From Kondoa malvinella (Eukaryota > Basidiomycota > Agaricostilbomycetes > Agaricostilbales > Kondoaceae): a DNA stretch of 64,000 nt. Shown piece by piece: positions 39,709 through 51,151 of this stretch; the stretch's first letter is position 1; each line of letters opens with the position of its first letter. The stretch is from positions 372,001-436,000 of the forward strand of contig BCIM01000013.1 of assembly GCA_039545315.1 (NCBI GenBank), given 5' to 3'. The position numbers and the translations under genes are program-made. A model generated the notes under the pieces. The model worked only from the letters and a program-made list of their open reading frames with translations, did no database searches and was not told where the DNA came from.

Positions 39709-40038
39709 AACTTCATAACTACTGGATCATTTCTTGCGGAAGTCTGTTGGATGTGTTTGGGGGAAGCTCAGTCGCTTTTCAAGACGCAAAGTCTATACAG
39801 ACCGCCCGCGTGGTGCGTGCGTGACGGTTGTTGATTGCCTTCAAGCCTCGCGGAACGGAAAAGCCAAAATGGCAATTATGCCGATCTCATGTCAAGCAAG
39901 CTTTCACATAGTACACAGTTCTCTATCTACTCTCTCCTGTTTCATGTCTAGACTTTCGACGCACGTTGCATTAAATGCCGGAAACATCATCGGCAAATCT
40001 CTGCGGAAGGCAAAGTCGGCTTTCTGGGGGAAAACATC
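39709..40038. other. Intergenic region
   Basis: Upstream of the ankyrin gene and downstream of the ChaC gene. One plus-strand open frame crosses it but overlaps the ChaC 3' exon antisense and shows no motif. Nothing else was seen. Confidence 0.5.
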
Positions 40039-41189
40039 TCACGATCTATCTTCTGTTTCCTTGAGCAGTAGACGACGGTGCAACTCTTCCAGGTATTCGT
40101 CATGAGCATCAGGTCCAAGCGCTTGAACAGCCAAGGCCAATTCGGCTAAGACAATTGACGTCAAGCGCATGATGCGTACCGCAGCTACGAGGAGTACTCA
40201 CAGACGTAGACCTGGAATAGGAACGAATGAGTCAGCGAAGAGAGGCGACATACCTAAACTGAGACGTACCTTGTTTGGTCCAGACGGTCCAACCGATCGA
40301 TACTGTGCTATGATTAGCTGGGAACGCCTACGCTACTAGACCTAGACATACTATATGATCCACCAAGGCTTGTAAAGACGAAGGCGGGCCAACAAAGCTT
40401 TCATTACTTGAATGGCCCACGTAGACCTAGCAAGTTATAAGCCAGACAGAGACATACGTCAATTGTTATCACCTTTGCCTGACGCAGCATTAGCACATGT
40501 CTAGCAAGCTGAGAAAGAGCGCTCACATCTTTCTGCACCAATATCTCCTCGTTGATATCTGGATCCTGTCCAAACACATCGACTAGCTGTAAGGTGTATC
40601 CATCCTTTTCCCGACTTGTGCAATTTGAGCTCGTACAACATTCAACGAGCACATTACGCACTAATCAAGGTAGTCTTTCACTTCCCTAGACAGATCAGCT
40701 GTGTTTCATCACGATTGTCGCAAGGACTCACTGAGCATAAGCTGGATCTATCGTATATACGACTCCGTAGCATTGTGTGGCTTGAAACGGATCATCCTGT
40801 TCATCTCATGAGCTCAAGTGTTTGGGTTGAGGTCTGCATGCGAACTTGCATGTGCCAGAGAAATCCATTCGTTCGACGGGATCAGAGTAACGACACGACC
40901 TGCTCTTCCCATTAGCTGGCCTCATTCGACACCTGGTAGCATTACCTGGGTTCTCGACCGTCCCTCGATGATCATTGCTAGACTGGGCGAACCGCCTCGT
41001 GAACTCCTGCAGACGATGAGCGACGACATGCACAAACTATCAGAGACCGTACTTTGATATAGCCAGCTCGTTTCTCCGTCCAATGAGGCGGAGGTTTCCA
41101 GATCAATGAACCCTTTGACCGACGCTGATCAGAATACCTTCGACACGTAGCGGTCGAGCGAGAAGCACATAGCCAAAGATGTAGTCCAT
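40039..41189 (-). CDS. GCG1: ChaC glutathione-specific gamma-glutamylcyclotransferase
   Basis: Cytosolic enzyme that degrades glutathione to 5-oxoproline and Cys-Gly. The start MDYIFGY at 41189 joins across an intron to GSLIWKPPPHWTEKRAGYIK, giving the family's FGYGSLIWK substrate-binding loop. Then come RRFAQSSNDHRGTVENPGR (the HRG/PGR region), DYLDYREKDGYTLQLVDVF across another intron (the YREK-GY motif with the catalytic Glu), AKVITIDVYVGHSSNESFVGP, SVGPSGPNK and ELALAVQALGPDAHDEYLEEL, all in the family's order. The stop TGA is at 40039-40041. Seven or so introns fragment it, so it is barely visible as single frames. Length is about 220-240 residues, as expected. The last junctions near 40200-40330 are only approximate. 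Confidence 0.87.
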
Positions 41190-41898
41190 CGGAAAGCAAC
41201 TGGAAAGCGGTATTGCCTGTTGTCCTACAGAATTGCGCACACTGCTGACTGAACTTGATAATGTTGGCTTGACAAATAGCGACCACGGCAATGACGAGGT
41301 GAATATGCAATCCTTCAGATCCAGCTGCAAACCTTCAAGATCTGTGGTTCTTGCGCGACTCTGTTTGACTGTGTACCGAGCCTGTGCGCGCCGTGGACGT
41401 CAGGATTGACCCGTCAAGCGAAGTTTTGTTGACTCTATGCAAGCTGCACATCTGTTGAGCCTTTCTAAGTCGCTCCTGAGCATCTCGTATGGCTTCTTCA
41501 ACACAACACATATCGTGACCTTCAAGGTCAAGAGGCCGGCGACTTCATTCTGGCTTACAATTTCTGGCTCTGCTAATGCATCAGCTGTGTCAAGGCGGAG
41601 GTTCGACGACACCATTCAAAGGTACCGCTCGTCGGCCAGCATCGCTTCATCAATACGACCTCACCATCAGAATCATCTTGAACTCCTCCATCTTGCTACA
41701 ACTCTAGAGATTCCCAGTCTCGTTGTATCGTTACCGACTCAAGCTACCTTAAGTCAACAAGAAGTCGCTAGAACGTTCTATGGGCGCTGTACGTCTTCTG
41801 ACCGAGAGCTTTTCTTCGCTGCATTCTTCTGCTTCTTCTTCTTCTACTACTACCATCATCCCTCTCTTGACTATCACCTGCTTGTTCCTCAAGTACCT
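41190..41898. other. Divergent promoter region with an unexplained open frame
   Basis: Between the ChaC start and the next plus-strand gene. A 157-codon plus-strand frame (41437-41910) fills much of it and starts MQAAHLLSLSKSLLSISYGF. Its end is a CT-rich tract coding Phe and Tyr runs, which looks like a pyrimidine-rich leader. Whether its first 110 codons are a real exon is undecided. Confidence 0.35.
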
Positions 41899-42406
41899 AT
41901 GGTCACTTAAATCGCCATTATGAGCCATACCAATCCCCAGCAGTCCAATGCCCATAACTAACAACAGCATCCCCAAGGCCATGCGGGTGCTTCTGCTCCA
42001 TCCGCCCCTCCCAGAGGTCAGTCATGAGCGTTGTCCATCGAATGGATGATGAACTAATCTGCTGGTTTTGCAAATAGGTCCTCCAACAGCAGGTCAAGCC
42101 GGAAGCCATAATCCGACTGGATCCTCCCACAGACAATATCCCGCGGCTGCTCTTCACCCTCACCAGTACGGTGGCACTGCTGACAACGCCCGCTCGGAAC
42201 ATTTCTTGCCTCATACCACCCAGGATGTCCGGCCTTTGACTCTCGAGCAAGAGCTGACCTGGATAAAGGCGGACAACCACGTTGAGAGAGGCCGTCAAAT
42301 GGTAGCTCAGCAGGACTTCAGCAAGCGACACCCAGCCCACGTGACGACAGGGGTTGAGCATGGGCAAGTAACTAAGGCGCTTGAGGAATATTTCCGCAAC
42401 CCGTAG
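41899..42406 (+). CDS. Small conserved-looking protein of unknown function
   Basis: Three-exon model. The ATG at 41899-41901 is cut directly by an intron (41902-41967, with CTAAC near the ACAACAG acceptor), followed by exons 41968-42016 and 42078-42406 (TAG). The product starts HPQGHAGASAPSAPPR after Met, then a Pro/Gly/His-rich stretch, then an ordered-looking part: DVRPLTLEQELTWIKADN, VERGRQMVAQQDF, TTGVEHGQVTKALEEYF. About 126 residues, with no signal or membrane segment. I do not recognise the family. The start is the weak point: the frame upstream (41437-41896) could also be spliced in. The compact helical C-terminal half and clean splice sites support a real gene. Confidence 0.5.
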
Positions 42407-42571
42407 AAGATCTCTATGATTGTGCTTTTCTTTACTATTGTATTGTATGAATATCAAAGACCGTTTCGCAGACAGAAAGAGATCATCGGGGTCTTTGACC
42501 AAAAGCAGAGCTTCTTGACGTCTCTCCCAAACCTTGACTGTCTTTTTCGCGTTTCTTAGTGCAGGACGCCC

Positions 42572-44232
42572 ATGGCTAGGCCTTCAGAGAATCAAGAAAA
42601 CGAGTCTTCTCAAACAGCAGCGAGCCAACAGACGCGTTCAAATAAAGGCAAAGGAAAACAACGCGAAATGCCAAAGACCACCAGCACCGCGCAGTCAATG
42701 GACATTGATTCTGACAAGTCTGAGCCAGAAGAAGAGGAAGAGAGCGACGATGACTCTGGCCGTGGTAGGAGATCCACGCAAGATCAGGAAGCTACCGTGT
42801 GCTTTTTGTTATTTGATGCATTTCGGAGGGCATGAAATTGACGCGTTGCATTGGCGATAGATGGAGGACATGTACGACCCTAACCAGAACCCTGACGACA
42901 AGCGACAGTTGCGTAAAGAGCTGAGAGCTCAAGTAGTCGAAGCGGAAGGTCAGTCCATCTCTCTTTGCAGCATTTTCAGCTGATTCCAGCGCAGACAAGC
43001 AACGCAATGTAGCCGATGTCACAGCACTAGAACTCACTGAAGGCTTGCAGCAATCCGAAGCCCTCTTCAACCGCATCAAACAAACGCAAGAAGCGACGCT
43101 CGACTCTCGTTTCCTACTCGTCACTGCCGAAACTGCAGCAGCAAAAGCCCGCACTATGCGCATTGACAAGAATGCTTTTGATATAGATGATTTCGTAGCG
43201 AGGTTACGGAGGCGCGTAGGCCCTGGTGCTTTGAAAGGTAGCGCGGCGATAGAGAGTGACGAAGAAGCGGAGGAAGAAGTAGACGAAGATGAGGATGAGG
43301 ACAATCTGAGCGAAAAGGAGAAAGAGCGTAGAAGAGGTGAAGCTTGGTTTGCAATGGGCAGATTGGCGAGCAAGTATATGCTTAGAGTGCCTACGATCGA
43401 TTTCATGTGAGTGTGCTGCTCTCGTATTGAGCGTTGCTCATTATGAATTTGCGTTCCATCACAGGTTAGGACCGCTCGAAGTAGAAGTAAAGAAGCGAGT
43501 GGTCAAAGAACGAGTCAAGAAAGCAAAGCAGAAAGTGCATGATAATGTCAAGGTTGCCCAGGTGAGAGGATTGCTAGCTTATCGCTCTTGCAGCTGATTT
43601 ATACGTTGTCTTACTCACAGCTGAACGAAGAAGACATTGAGCGAGACGAGAACGAAACGACACAAATGGTCAAGCAAATCCACGACCTGCTGCAGAAAGC
43701 GAGTGAAGAGCGAGCGGATCGCAAAGTCGGCGTTGACTTTTTCGAATTCATCATCAACCCTTTCTCATACGGTCAGACGGTTGAGAATTTGTTTTATCTT
43801 TCCTTCTTGCGTGAGTCGTCCTGAGGTCTCTTTCGATTTCCGGCTGGAAGCTCATCAATTTGCATCACAGTCAAAGACGGTCGAGCGGCGCTGGATCTAG
43901 AGTCCGATGATTACCCAGACGCGCCCATCTTATGTATATCAAATGCCTGGTTCGCGGATTCAGTGCTGATTCCGGGGCTCAACTTTACAGATGCTTGCGA
44001 TCCTCCAAGTGACCAACAGCGACAGGAGGCAGAACAGGCAGGAGAAGCGATCAAGAAACGTCAGATAGTGCTCGAGATGACGATGGACGTGTGGCAGGTA
44101 TGTCCTCTTTTTTTGCTCTCACATACTTTCATTGACACTGTGCAGTCCGCTATCGATACATATGAATTGACAGAGACTATGATCCCAAAGCGTAAAGCAC
44201 CAAAAGCAACACATGGGAAATGGCAAGGGTAA
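42572..44232 (+). CDS. NSE4: SMC5/6 complex kleisin subunit Nse4
   Basis: Kleisin that bridges the heads of the SMC5/6 complex, needed for DNA repair and rDNA stability. The start MARPSENQENES at 42572 leads an acidic disordered N-terminus (SEPEEEEESDDDSGRG). After an intron come DPNQNPDDKRQLRKELRAQV and an N-terminal kleisin helix region (VTALELTEGLQQSEALFNRI, LDSRFLLVTAETAAAKA, NAFDIDDFVARLRRRV). Next are GEAWFAMGRLASKYMLRVPTIDFMLGPLEVEVKKR and the C-terminal winged-helix domain (KVGVDFFEFIINPFSYGQTV, ENLFYLSFLVKDGRAAL), typical of Nse4. It ends KATHGKWQG at 44232. About six introns of 50-60 nt are present. Confidence 0.92.
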
Positions 44233-44414
44233 AGTATTGTGATGGCTTTGTGTGGGAGGTGTCTCTTTGTAAGCTGTAAGCAAGGGTTCGTATTGTTGTA
44301 TTATATGCAATGGCATCATATTCCACAAGCTACATCTGTTTTGTCCATTCCAAGTAATCGACTATTATACACACAACCTCTTACATGAATCAACCGAAAT
44401 ATTACACAGAAACT

Positions 44415-46073
44415 TCATATACCGCCAGAGCTTGACTTGGCCAACCAATCGCTGATCTCCGTCGAGCTGTACCCTCTTTTGACCGTCTGTGCACTTGCAG
44501 TCCTAGAACAAATCTTTTCCTCTTGCCTACTTTTGCTCCTTCGGTCAATTTCACTCGAGCGGTCCTTCTTCTTCTTTCGCACAAGCTTGGGCGCTTCGTA
44601 ATCGTCTCCAAGGAAGGTGTCTTGAAAGTAGGAGACGAGCGGAGTGAATGGCTCTTCGTCCTCAGCAGGTCGAGAAGCCTGTAGAGGTGGAAGAGAAGGT
44701 GTATTCGGTAAGCGGACGACGACTTTGCTCTGAACTGAGAATTTGGGATCTGCGCCGAGCATAGTCGATAAGGGTCGACTTTCTGCCGAGTTAGGTGAAG
44801 GTTTGATTTCGAGTGGGAATTCTTTCAGTTCCAGTGATTGAAACATGTCGCTGAAGGAGAAGTCGAACGCCGTACTCTGAGCTTTTTCTTCGTAGACGAC
44901 TACATGCTTGTCTACTACAGGTTCAGCAGGTGGAGTGACGATTTCCGAGACAGTCGTCGAACTGGCTGATTGCTCTTTCGTAGTAATAGTCGAAGAGGAA
45001 GCTGAAGAATGCAAGACAGAACAAAGAGGACCAGTTCCCGTTGTCGACCATTCTTGATAGGCTGAAAAGGCGTCTTTGGTACTGACTGGCGTTGAGACCG
45101 CTCTTCTGTGTGATGGAGTAGGCGGAAGTGGTTTCCGAGGAGAGATGGAAGAGACTCGTGCATGATGACCTGGTGGAAAACCTTTGTCAATCTTTGATTC
45201 CGGTGACTCTTCTTCCTCCTGCTCCTCTTCAATGACAGTCACTGCCAAAGACGGAGGTTCGATGACCGGCGTCCTATGCTCTTCCAATTCTTTCCCAAAG
45301 TCCCCAATGATCGGAGTAGCCAAGAGCGACATGGAGGCAGTGTCCAGCGAAAAACGGGACGGTTGACTGGCCAACAGGACCGGCTCCGCTTCTTCAGGCT
45401 CCTCAAATTCCCTTTGCCACTCGATTTGTATAGCTTGACCAGGCGAAGAAGTAGTAGAAGTAGAGGATTTGAGCTGTTCAGAGAGCAAGCTGATTTTCGG
45501 TAAAGAGTAGGGGTTTTCAAGAGGAGCTGTATCAGGTGCTAAAGAGTCTCTTTCGATCTTGATTGGCGTTCCAGGATCCGATAAGGGGAAACCGATGCAG
45601 ACTTTTGGTGTTGTTGGCGCTAAGACGTCAGATAGTGTGGTCGGACAGCTCGACAGAGTAGAATCTTGGTAGGTAGCTGTTGAGATGGCTTTAGAGGCAG
45701 TAGGCTGCATTCGAGGTGGTTCCCATTTGCTGCTGTAGACTGATCGTCGACTCCTCCGGTCTTTTGATTCCCTCTTTTCTTTTCGTCCATAAGGATGATT
45801 GCGGGATCGACGAACGTCTAGACTTGGTTCTGTTGAGCTGGTCAGGCTGGAAAAGATGGTTGACGTCTCGCTCGAGGTATAATCCTGCGTCCATCTGGTT
45901 TTCGAGAATGGTGGTGTTGAGGGAGTTGCGTCTGACAGGGCGCCCATGGGAGGCGGGAAGACATGTAGGAACGGAGCGGAGTGGAGAGACTTGCGCACGG
46001 TCTTTTTGCGTCTGAGCGTTTTGGGTAATCTGAGGCCGCATTCGTTTGGATGAGACGATTGGGTTTGACCCAT
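44415..46073 (-). CDS. Ser/Thr-rich protein with N-myristoylation-type start
   Basis: Single-exon gene coding about 552 residues, unusual here because it lacks introns. The start chosen at 46073 reads MGQTQSSHPNECG: Gly2 and Ser6 fit the N-myristoyltransferase consensus, suggesting membrane attachment of an otherwise soluble protein. The open frame continues 83 codons upstream, but that part is probably 5' UTR. The body is disordered, rich in Ser, Thr and Pro, with many SP/TP sites, a basic patch (GRKEKRESKDRRSRRS), an acidic patch (EEEQEEEESPESK) and a few ordered-looking segments (FDFSFSDMFQSLELKEFPLEI, FTPLVSYFQDTFLGDDYEAP). It ends YSSTEISDWLAKSSSGGI. No known domain was seen; function unknown. 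Confidence 0.7.
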   Translation of the reverse strand: MGQTQSSHPNECGLRLPKTLRRKKTVRKSLHSAPFLHVFPPPMGALSDATPSTPPFSKTRWTQDYTSSETSTIFSSLTSSTEPSLDVRRSRNHPYGRKEKRESKDRRSRRSVYSSKWEPPRMQPTASKAISTATYQDSTLSSCPTTLSDVLAPTTPKVCIGFPLSDPGTPIKIERDSLAPDTAPLENPYSLPKISLLSEQLKSSTSTTSSPGQAIQIEWQREFEEPEEAEPVLLASQPSRFSLDTASMSLLATPIIGDFGKELEEHRTPVIEPPSLAVTVIEEEQEEEESPESKIDKGFPPGHHARVSSISPRKPLPPTPSHRRAVSTPVSTKDAFSAYQEWSTTGTGPLCSVLHSSASSSTITTKEQSASSTTVSEIVTPPAEPVVDKHVVVYEEKAQSTAFDFSFSDMFQSLELKEFPLEIKPSPNSAESRPLSTMLGADPKFSVQSKVVVRLPNTPSLPPLQASRPAEDEEPFTPLVSYFQDTFLGDDYEAPKLVRKKKKDRSSEIDRRSKSRQEEKICSRTASAQTVKRGYSSTEISDWLAKSSSGGI

Positions 46074-46786
46074 CTGTCTCAAGTCATCAGCCAGATACTG
46101 AGCCTCGTATAAATGACTCACCGTATGCCTGCTTTGGACAGCCAGTCTGGTAACCAAGAAGAGGGAAAAAGCGAAGCAAGCAAAGAGCGTGACTGGGCAG
46201 TGCAATTCGGTAACCACGAATGAAATGCAGTGCTGGCTTGACAGAAAGCAAGAGAAGCAGCAAAATGGCTCTATAGCATAGCGTGGCTGGGGTACCTTTG
46301 CTTTGCCTGAAAGCCGCTCCAAAATTCAACAAGCCAGACCAGAATCAAATTGGACCAAAGTATGCTTAGTAGGTACTGCTGGCGAAGACAACCATTGCAC
46401 TAAGTACCTCGTGTTACATTACCTAGCAACAGTAGATCATGTTGAGCAGCGTCGGCAACGGCAATTCCGCCTAGCAACACTTTGACAGGTTTCAGACTAA
46501 GAAAAGTCGCAGAATAGCCTCAACGGATTGAAAAGGATCGAGAACAGGCTATGAACGGAGAGGCTCGCAGTTAAATTGCTTGATAGTAACGCAGGAGACA
46601 CGATGCATGACAGCGGTCTTCGAATCCAGACTCAAGAGATTGTGGGAGAGCAGTACGCAGCAGAGCAGCCGCACTCAAACACACAGACAGGAATAGTAGA
46701 CAGAGAGCTGCACACAGATACAAAGCACAAATATTGGACATGATGACGCTTGTCCTTGATCAACCTGTCGGCGCGAGAACTCAAGA
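46074..46786. other. Divergent promoter region
   Basis: Upstream of both the Ser/Thr-rich protein gene (minus) and CSN7 (plus). An in-frame extension of the minus-strand gene covers part of it but has a Cys/Phe-rich composition unlike its body. No RNA gene was seen. Confidence 0.45.
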
Positions 46787-47952
46787 ATGAACGCTTCCAT
46801 TCAAGATGATATTGCAGCCAACATTCGCATCAGCGACATTCCAGGAGGAGCTTCAACGAGCGCTGCCCCTGCTCTGCCACCCTCATTGAAGCAAATCGCA
46901 GGACCATCGTTTGGCGCGCCTGCTAAAGTCGAGCCTTTCCTCTTGCTGGCCAAATCTGCTCGTGGAGCTGGAGCTGCGAAATTGGTAGAACAAGCTACTG
47001 GTGCTCCTGGCGTCTTTGTCTTTGGTGAATTGCTAGAAGTCAATTCTATTAAAGAGGTAGGTGCTTGTATTGTGCGTTCAGGCAACCTCGAGCTGATACG
47101 CAAACGTCCTGTGCCGCCTCTAGCTCGCTAAATCACCTGATCATGCTTCACATTACACGCTGTTGACCATCTTTGCATACGGGACATGGCAAGATTACAA
47201 AGGTCCGTCTAGTCTCTTCACTCTATACAACCTGGCTCACCCGCAGTCGCAGCACAAGCTTCCTCACTCCCTTCATTGAAAGAAAACCAGATCCAAAAGC
47301 TCAAACAGCTCTCCCTCCTGACTTATGCTTCCAAATCTCGGATCCTGCCTTATGGTCAGTCTCCCTTTCCCTTCTTCATCTCATCATCAGCTGACCTGTA
47401 TACTAGACATGCTCATGCAACACCTCGAAATCCCAACAATTCACGAATTAGAAGATTTAATCATTGAAGCTTTTTACGCCGATCTCCTCACTGGCAGGTT
47501 GGATCAACGTCTTTCTCGTTTGAGCGTAGATTCCGTTGCTGGTAGAGATGTGAATGGTTTGGATGAAATTGCTAAAGGTCTGGCAGCTTGGAATGCCAAG
47601 ATTGGGTCAGCGGTAGAAATGTTGGATTCGAAAATTGCGCAGAGGAGGCAGTATGAGTGCGTCTCTTCCATCTATCATCTATAGATCAGGTCTTGATAGT
47701 GATATCAGCGCGGCGATGGCGCAAAGGGAAACTCAGCAAAGCAACAACATTAAACGCGTCATTCAGGAATTACAAAATCCAGAAAACCGAAACCAATCCA
47801 ACAACCGAGACACTCGTTCGCCTGCCAAGTCGCGCCAGACGAAAGATCGGGATGAGGATTACAAAGGCCGCGGAGGAGGAGATGACATGGATGTGGATGA
47901 TGAAAACAAGAGATCGACAAGGACCAGTACGAGAAAGAGGAATCGCCAGTAG
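46787..47952 (+). CDS. CSN7: COP9 signalosome subunit 7 (PCI domain)
   Basis: Subunit of the COP9 signalosome, which removes NEDD8 from cullin ubiquitin ligases. It starts MNASIQDDIAANIRIS. The CSN7 N-terminal helices read VEPFLLLAKSARGAGAAKLVEQA and APGVFVFGELLEVNSIKE. After an intron: HYTLLTIFAYGTWQDYK, LPSLKENQIQKLKQLSLLTYASKSRILPYD, then the PCI winged helix MLMQHLEIPTIHELEDLIIEAFYADLLTGRLDQR, matching CSN7 closely. The region after AQRRQ is spliced to a charged C-terminal tail (QRETQQSNNIKRVIQEL, DDMDVDDENKRS, TRKRNRQ) with TAG at 47950-47952. About five introns are present. The paralogous eIF3m also has a PCI domain, but the FGELL and LEIPTIHELEDLIIEA stretches fit CSN7 better. The gene converges on AVL9, 190 bases downstream. 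Confidence 0.88.
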
Positions 47953-48142
47953 TTTTGATTTCCCCCTGCGGAAAGAGACAATTGTACAATAGACACGTTA
48001 TGATTCAAGCTACAATGCTACATCTTGTAAATCTCTACTATGCCGCGGTGATCGGCTGTCCGGTATCGAAAGATTTGACTGATCAGAAGCGACAGAAGAT
48101 GGTCGTGAAGTTTGCATCTTTGGTGAGAGCTGAAGACTCGGG

Positions 48143-51100
48143 TCAGTCGCGAAGGCAGGACAGAAGAACACAGCTTACTCTGGGTGAGCGTTCACCTGAT
48201 AGCGGTCGCATCACAGGTGAAGATGATGGCGAGCCTAACGAGAGCTCCTTCAGCGGAGGTTGACCCGGATTCGCCGCGTTCCCACTTGTTTTGCGAAAAA
48301 AAGAAGGGAAAGTAGATGCGCTTTCGCTCGTTGTTCGGAAAAAGGAAGAAAATGGTGACGTGACGGCTGGTGTAGCTGCCAGCGGCTTGCTGCTTGGATC
48401 TGTCGATGTACTTGGACAGAGGGTAGCCGTAGGCGGGAAAGTGTCTGCAGCTAGTGGCGAGTCGCTCAGCGGGAGTTGAGGTGCCGTCAGGACAGATTCT
48501 GATGCCGGTATTGCTGCAACTGCGGGTTCAGCTGAAGGTCGACTTGCAAAGAAGCTAGACTTTTTCGATGATAGGAATGATCCGACGCTAGATGCTAAAG
48601 ATGTCGCTCGAGAGCCAACTTCCGATGCGCCAGCAATGACTGCCTTGATATCAGCCCAAACGCAAGACATACACGTCAAGGGTGCTTACCATGTGTTGAC
48701 AGCAAAGGTGACGGCGTAGCAGGCGATACCACATCCGGACTTGAGACTTCGCCCTTTTCTTTCAACTCCTTCTCCCTTCTCTGATTATACTCCAGCTGTC
48801 TTTTCGCCAGATCACCCTTTACATTACTATAGAACTTCCATACCCCTTCCGAACCGGTCGCAAGGCCTTTAGTAATCACTTCTCTCGCGGGCGCTAGGTT
48901 CTCCTCGAGGTGCAAGTCGTGAAGCCCTTGGTTCAGTCGAATGCCTACATCCTGTACCAGGTGTGTTTGCCCTTCGCATGGATGTCGCGGTTCGACCAAG
49001 TCAAAGATGACTGCGTCTGTTGTTCGATCCCAGAGCTCGAAAGCTGGTGTCTGCTTGAAGGCACGGATCCAAGCCTCGTTGTAGCTTGAGAGACCTGAAA
49101 CGATATCTGTCCAACATGACCCTGTTTCAGCCGTGTCCGGCAGAAAGCAGCCCCGTACGGACCTGCACCGCTGAGAAGAACATCTGCTTCTTTGCCTTTG
49201 CCAAGGTAGTCCACGAACTTGATTGCCGACAGAGCTGAACATATGTATTCCTGTGGACATCGACGACGCTCAATCATCAAAGGATGGCAAACCTGAGGCC
49301 GAAAACCCACCTCAAATTTTGCCCTGAGGAAATCGTCGCTTCCGACGAATCTGATTTTCAGACCCGTCAGACACAACTCGTCTAATAGAAGATGATGAAG
49401 CTCACTTCATCCCTATCGGTCTGGCAGGATCTGCCGCATTCCAGCTTTCACTGACAGTGGAGACGATCTAGACATCCATTCAGCTGATCTCCTTTTTGTT
49501 CGCCAACAAGAGAAAAACAAACATCATCCATCCATTTCCGATCTGGCGCTGTCAAATTGACTAAAGAAGCAAGTGCCGGATCTCGGAAATCTATCGCTGC
49601 TGTATCTATCTGTTCGTGTCTGGCGTTTCAAACTCGTGAATGAAGCGCGAAAATATGAAAGACGCACGTTGACCAGAACATCAATCTTGCAATCTCTCTG
49701 TTGCTGGAATATACTATTGGTCGTTCCTACCAGATAGGATTCGGCGCGAAGTAGGTCTATCTGTTGTAAGGGAAGATAAGGTTGGAAAAAGGCGTCCTAG
49801 AATCTTGATCAGCATTGCTACAGTGCTCAAATGTTGAAGCTGACCTTTCCAAAGACGTTGAGTGGTAAGCCTAGATACCGCAGAAGGGATTTCTTGTCCG
49901 ATGTGCGCAGTTCTGTCGGTCTTTCCGCTGCTTTTGACCGTTCGTGTAGTTCTGGAGAAGCTGCGTCGTCCAGGTGCAGCAGTAAGCCTGCGAAAGTAGA
50001 CATCAGGATATTTGTTGGAGGCAGAACGCAGAAGGCTTACTCGGTATTAGGGAAACTAGCGAATACTGATATGTGCAGAGCCGCTCTACTTGCGAGCCGT
50101 AGAACATGACCTATAGATCCATCAGCATTAAATAAGGGACAGCATGAGACGACCGAACCTTCTTCTGAAGCATCAACAATTTGAGCAGCATCAAAGTCTT
50201 GAACCGAAACTTGTATATCAATTCCCTCAAACTCGTTCCCATATACATGGCACTCTCCTCATCCGCGCCGAACCCTAATCCGCTCTCTAGACTACTAAAG
50301 AAATCGACCAATATCGACGTATCCCCGAAATTCTTTTGCGCAAAGAAGGCTCGCGTGATAACGCCTAATTTATCCCTTATCGGACCGAATACAGGTTTCG
50401 AAGCGAGAACGACAATGGCTTTCTGTACTGTTGAACGTGTGATGTCGGCTGTTCTGTTGAGTAGTTGATCTGATGAAATCTGCCGATTGCACGATATGCC
50501 AAAGACGGTTGATTGAGAGACGGTAGGGCACAACAGGTGAAAGTAGGAATAGTCTTCGTCTCGCATGTGAGCGCCATCTGGTAAAGCGAGGAAAGGTAGA
50601 GAGGTGGATAGATCTGGGTCTTGAGCGAGATGCGCAGGGAACGAGTATTCGCATTTCGGACCCAAGGCGTGATCAAAGTCTACCAGGACTATACCAAAGA
50701 TGGTCACAGCTGATGCTGTGGATGAAGTAGTGGACGAGGCTTTGCTTGCTGGAGGTGGCTCTAGCTTTGAGGTAGATGCGATCGGTTGAGCTGGCGTCAC
50801 GTCTTCATAGTCTTCTCCTAGTGAGCTTGCGACAGAGGTGGATTTAGCCATAGCAGGCGCGGACATCACGGCAACATTATCATTTGTTTGAGGTAGCTTG
50901 CTGGGAGTCAACTTGGGCGACGCGAGAGGTTTGGCTGCAGTCGGAGCCTGTTGCTGCTCGAACATGGCCATTCTCGCCTTCACGCTATTGGATTTGGGCA
51001 TCTTGGGGGCATTCGAAGCGCCTGTGTTGCTCTCATCCGGCGAATCTTGTTGTTCAGGCGTTGAAGTCTCGTCTGGTGTCATCTCTGTCTGAGCCTCTGC

Positions 51101-51151
51101 GCTGCTATCTGGCTGCTGTTGCTGCTCTGGCTGCTCTGGATCTTCTGCCAT
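48143..51151 (-). CDS. AVL9: AVL9-family DENN-type late secretory protein
   Basis: Homologue of yeast Avl9, a DENN-related protein acting in exit from the Golgi. The start MAEDPEQPEQQQQ at 51151 leads a 150-residue Ser/Pro/Gln-rich disordered part. The DENN domain then opens with TIFGIVLVDFDHALGPKCEYSFP, SYFHLLCPTVSQSTVFGISCNRQ, KAIVVLASKPVFGPIRDKLGV and FRFKTLMLLKLLMLQKK. Spliced exons give VMFYGSQVERLCTYQYSLVSLIP, SLLRYLGLPLNVFGK, DAFFQPYLPLQQIDLL, ESYLVGTTNSIFQQQRDC, DELCLTGLKIRFVGSDDFL and AWIRAFKQTPAFELWDR. A long Ser/Pro-rich tail ends at TGA 48143-48145. About eight introns; some exon borders between 49260 and 49800 are approximate. Confidence 0.85.

Noticed and set aside
41918..42502. 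194-codon minus-strand frame
   Set aside because: It is antisense to the spliced plus-strand gene at 41899-42406 and shows no motif of its own.
42792..43406. 204-codon minus-strand frame
   Set aside because: It is the exact antisense of conserved NSE4 exons; its Ser/Leu-rich content mirrors the acidic coding strand.
46610..46640. tRNA-like TTCGAATCC box
   Set aside because: The bases around TTCGAAT do not pair into a T-arm, and no D-arm or acceptor stem is in place.
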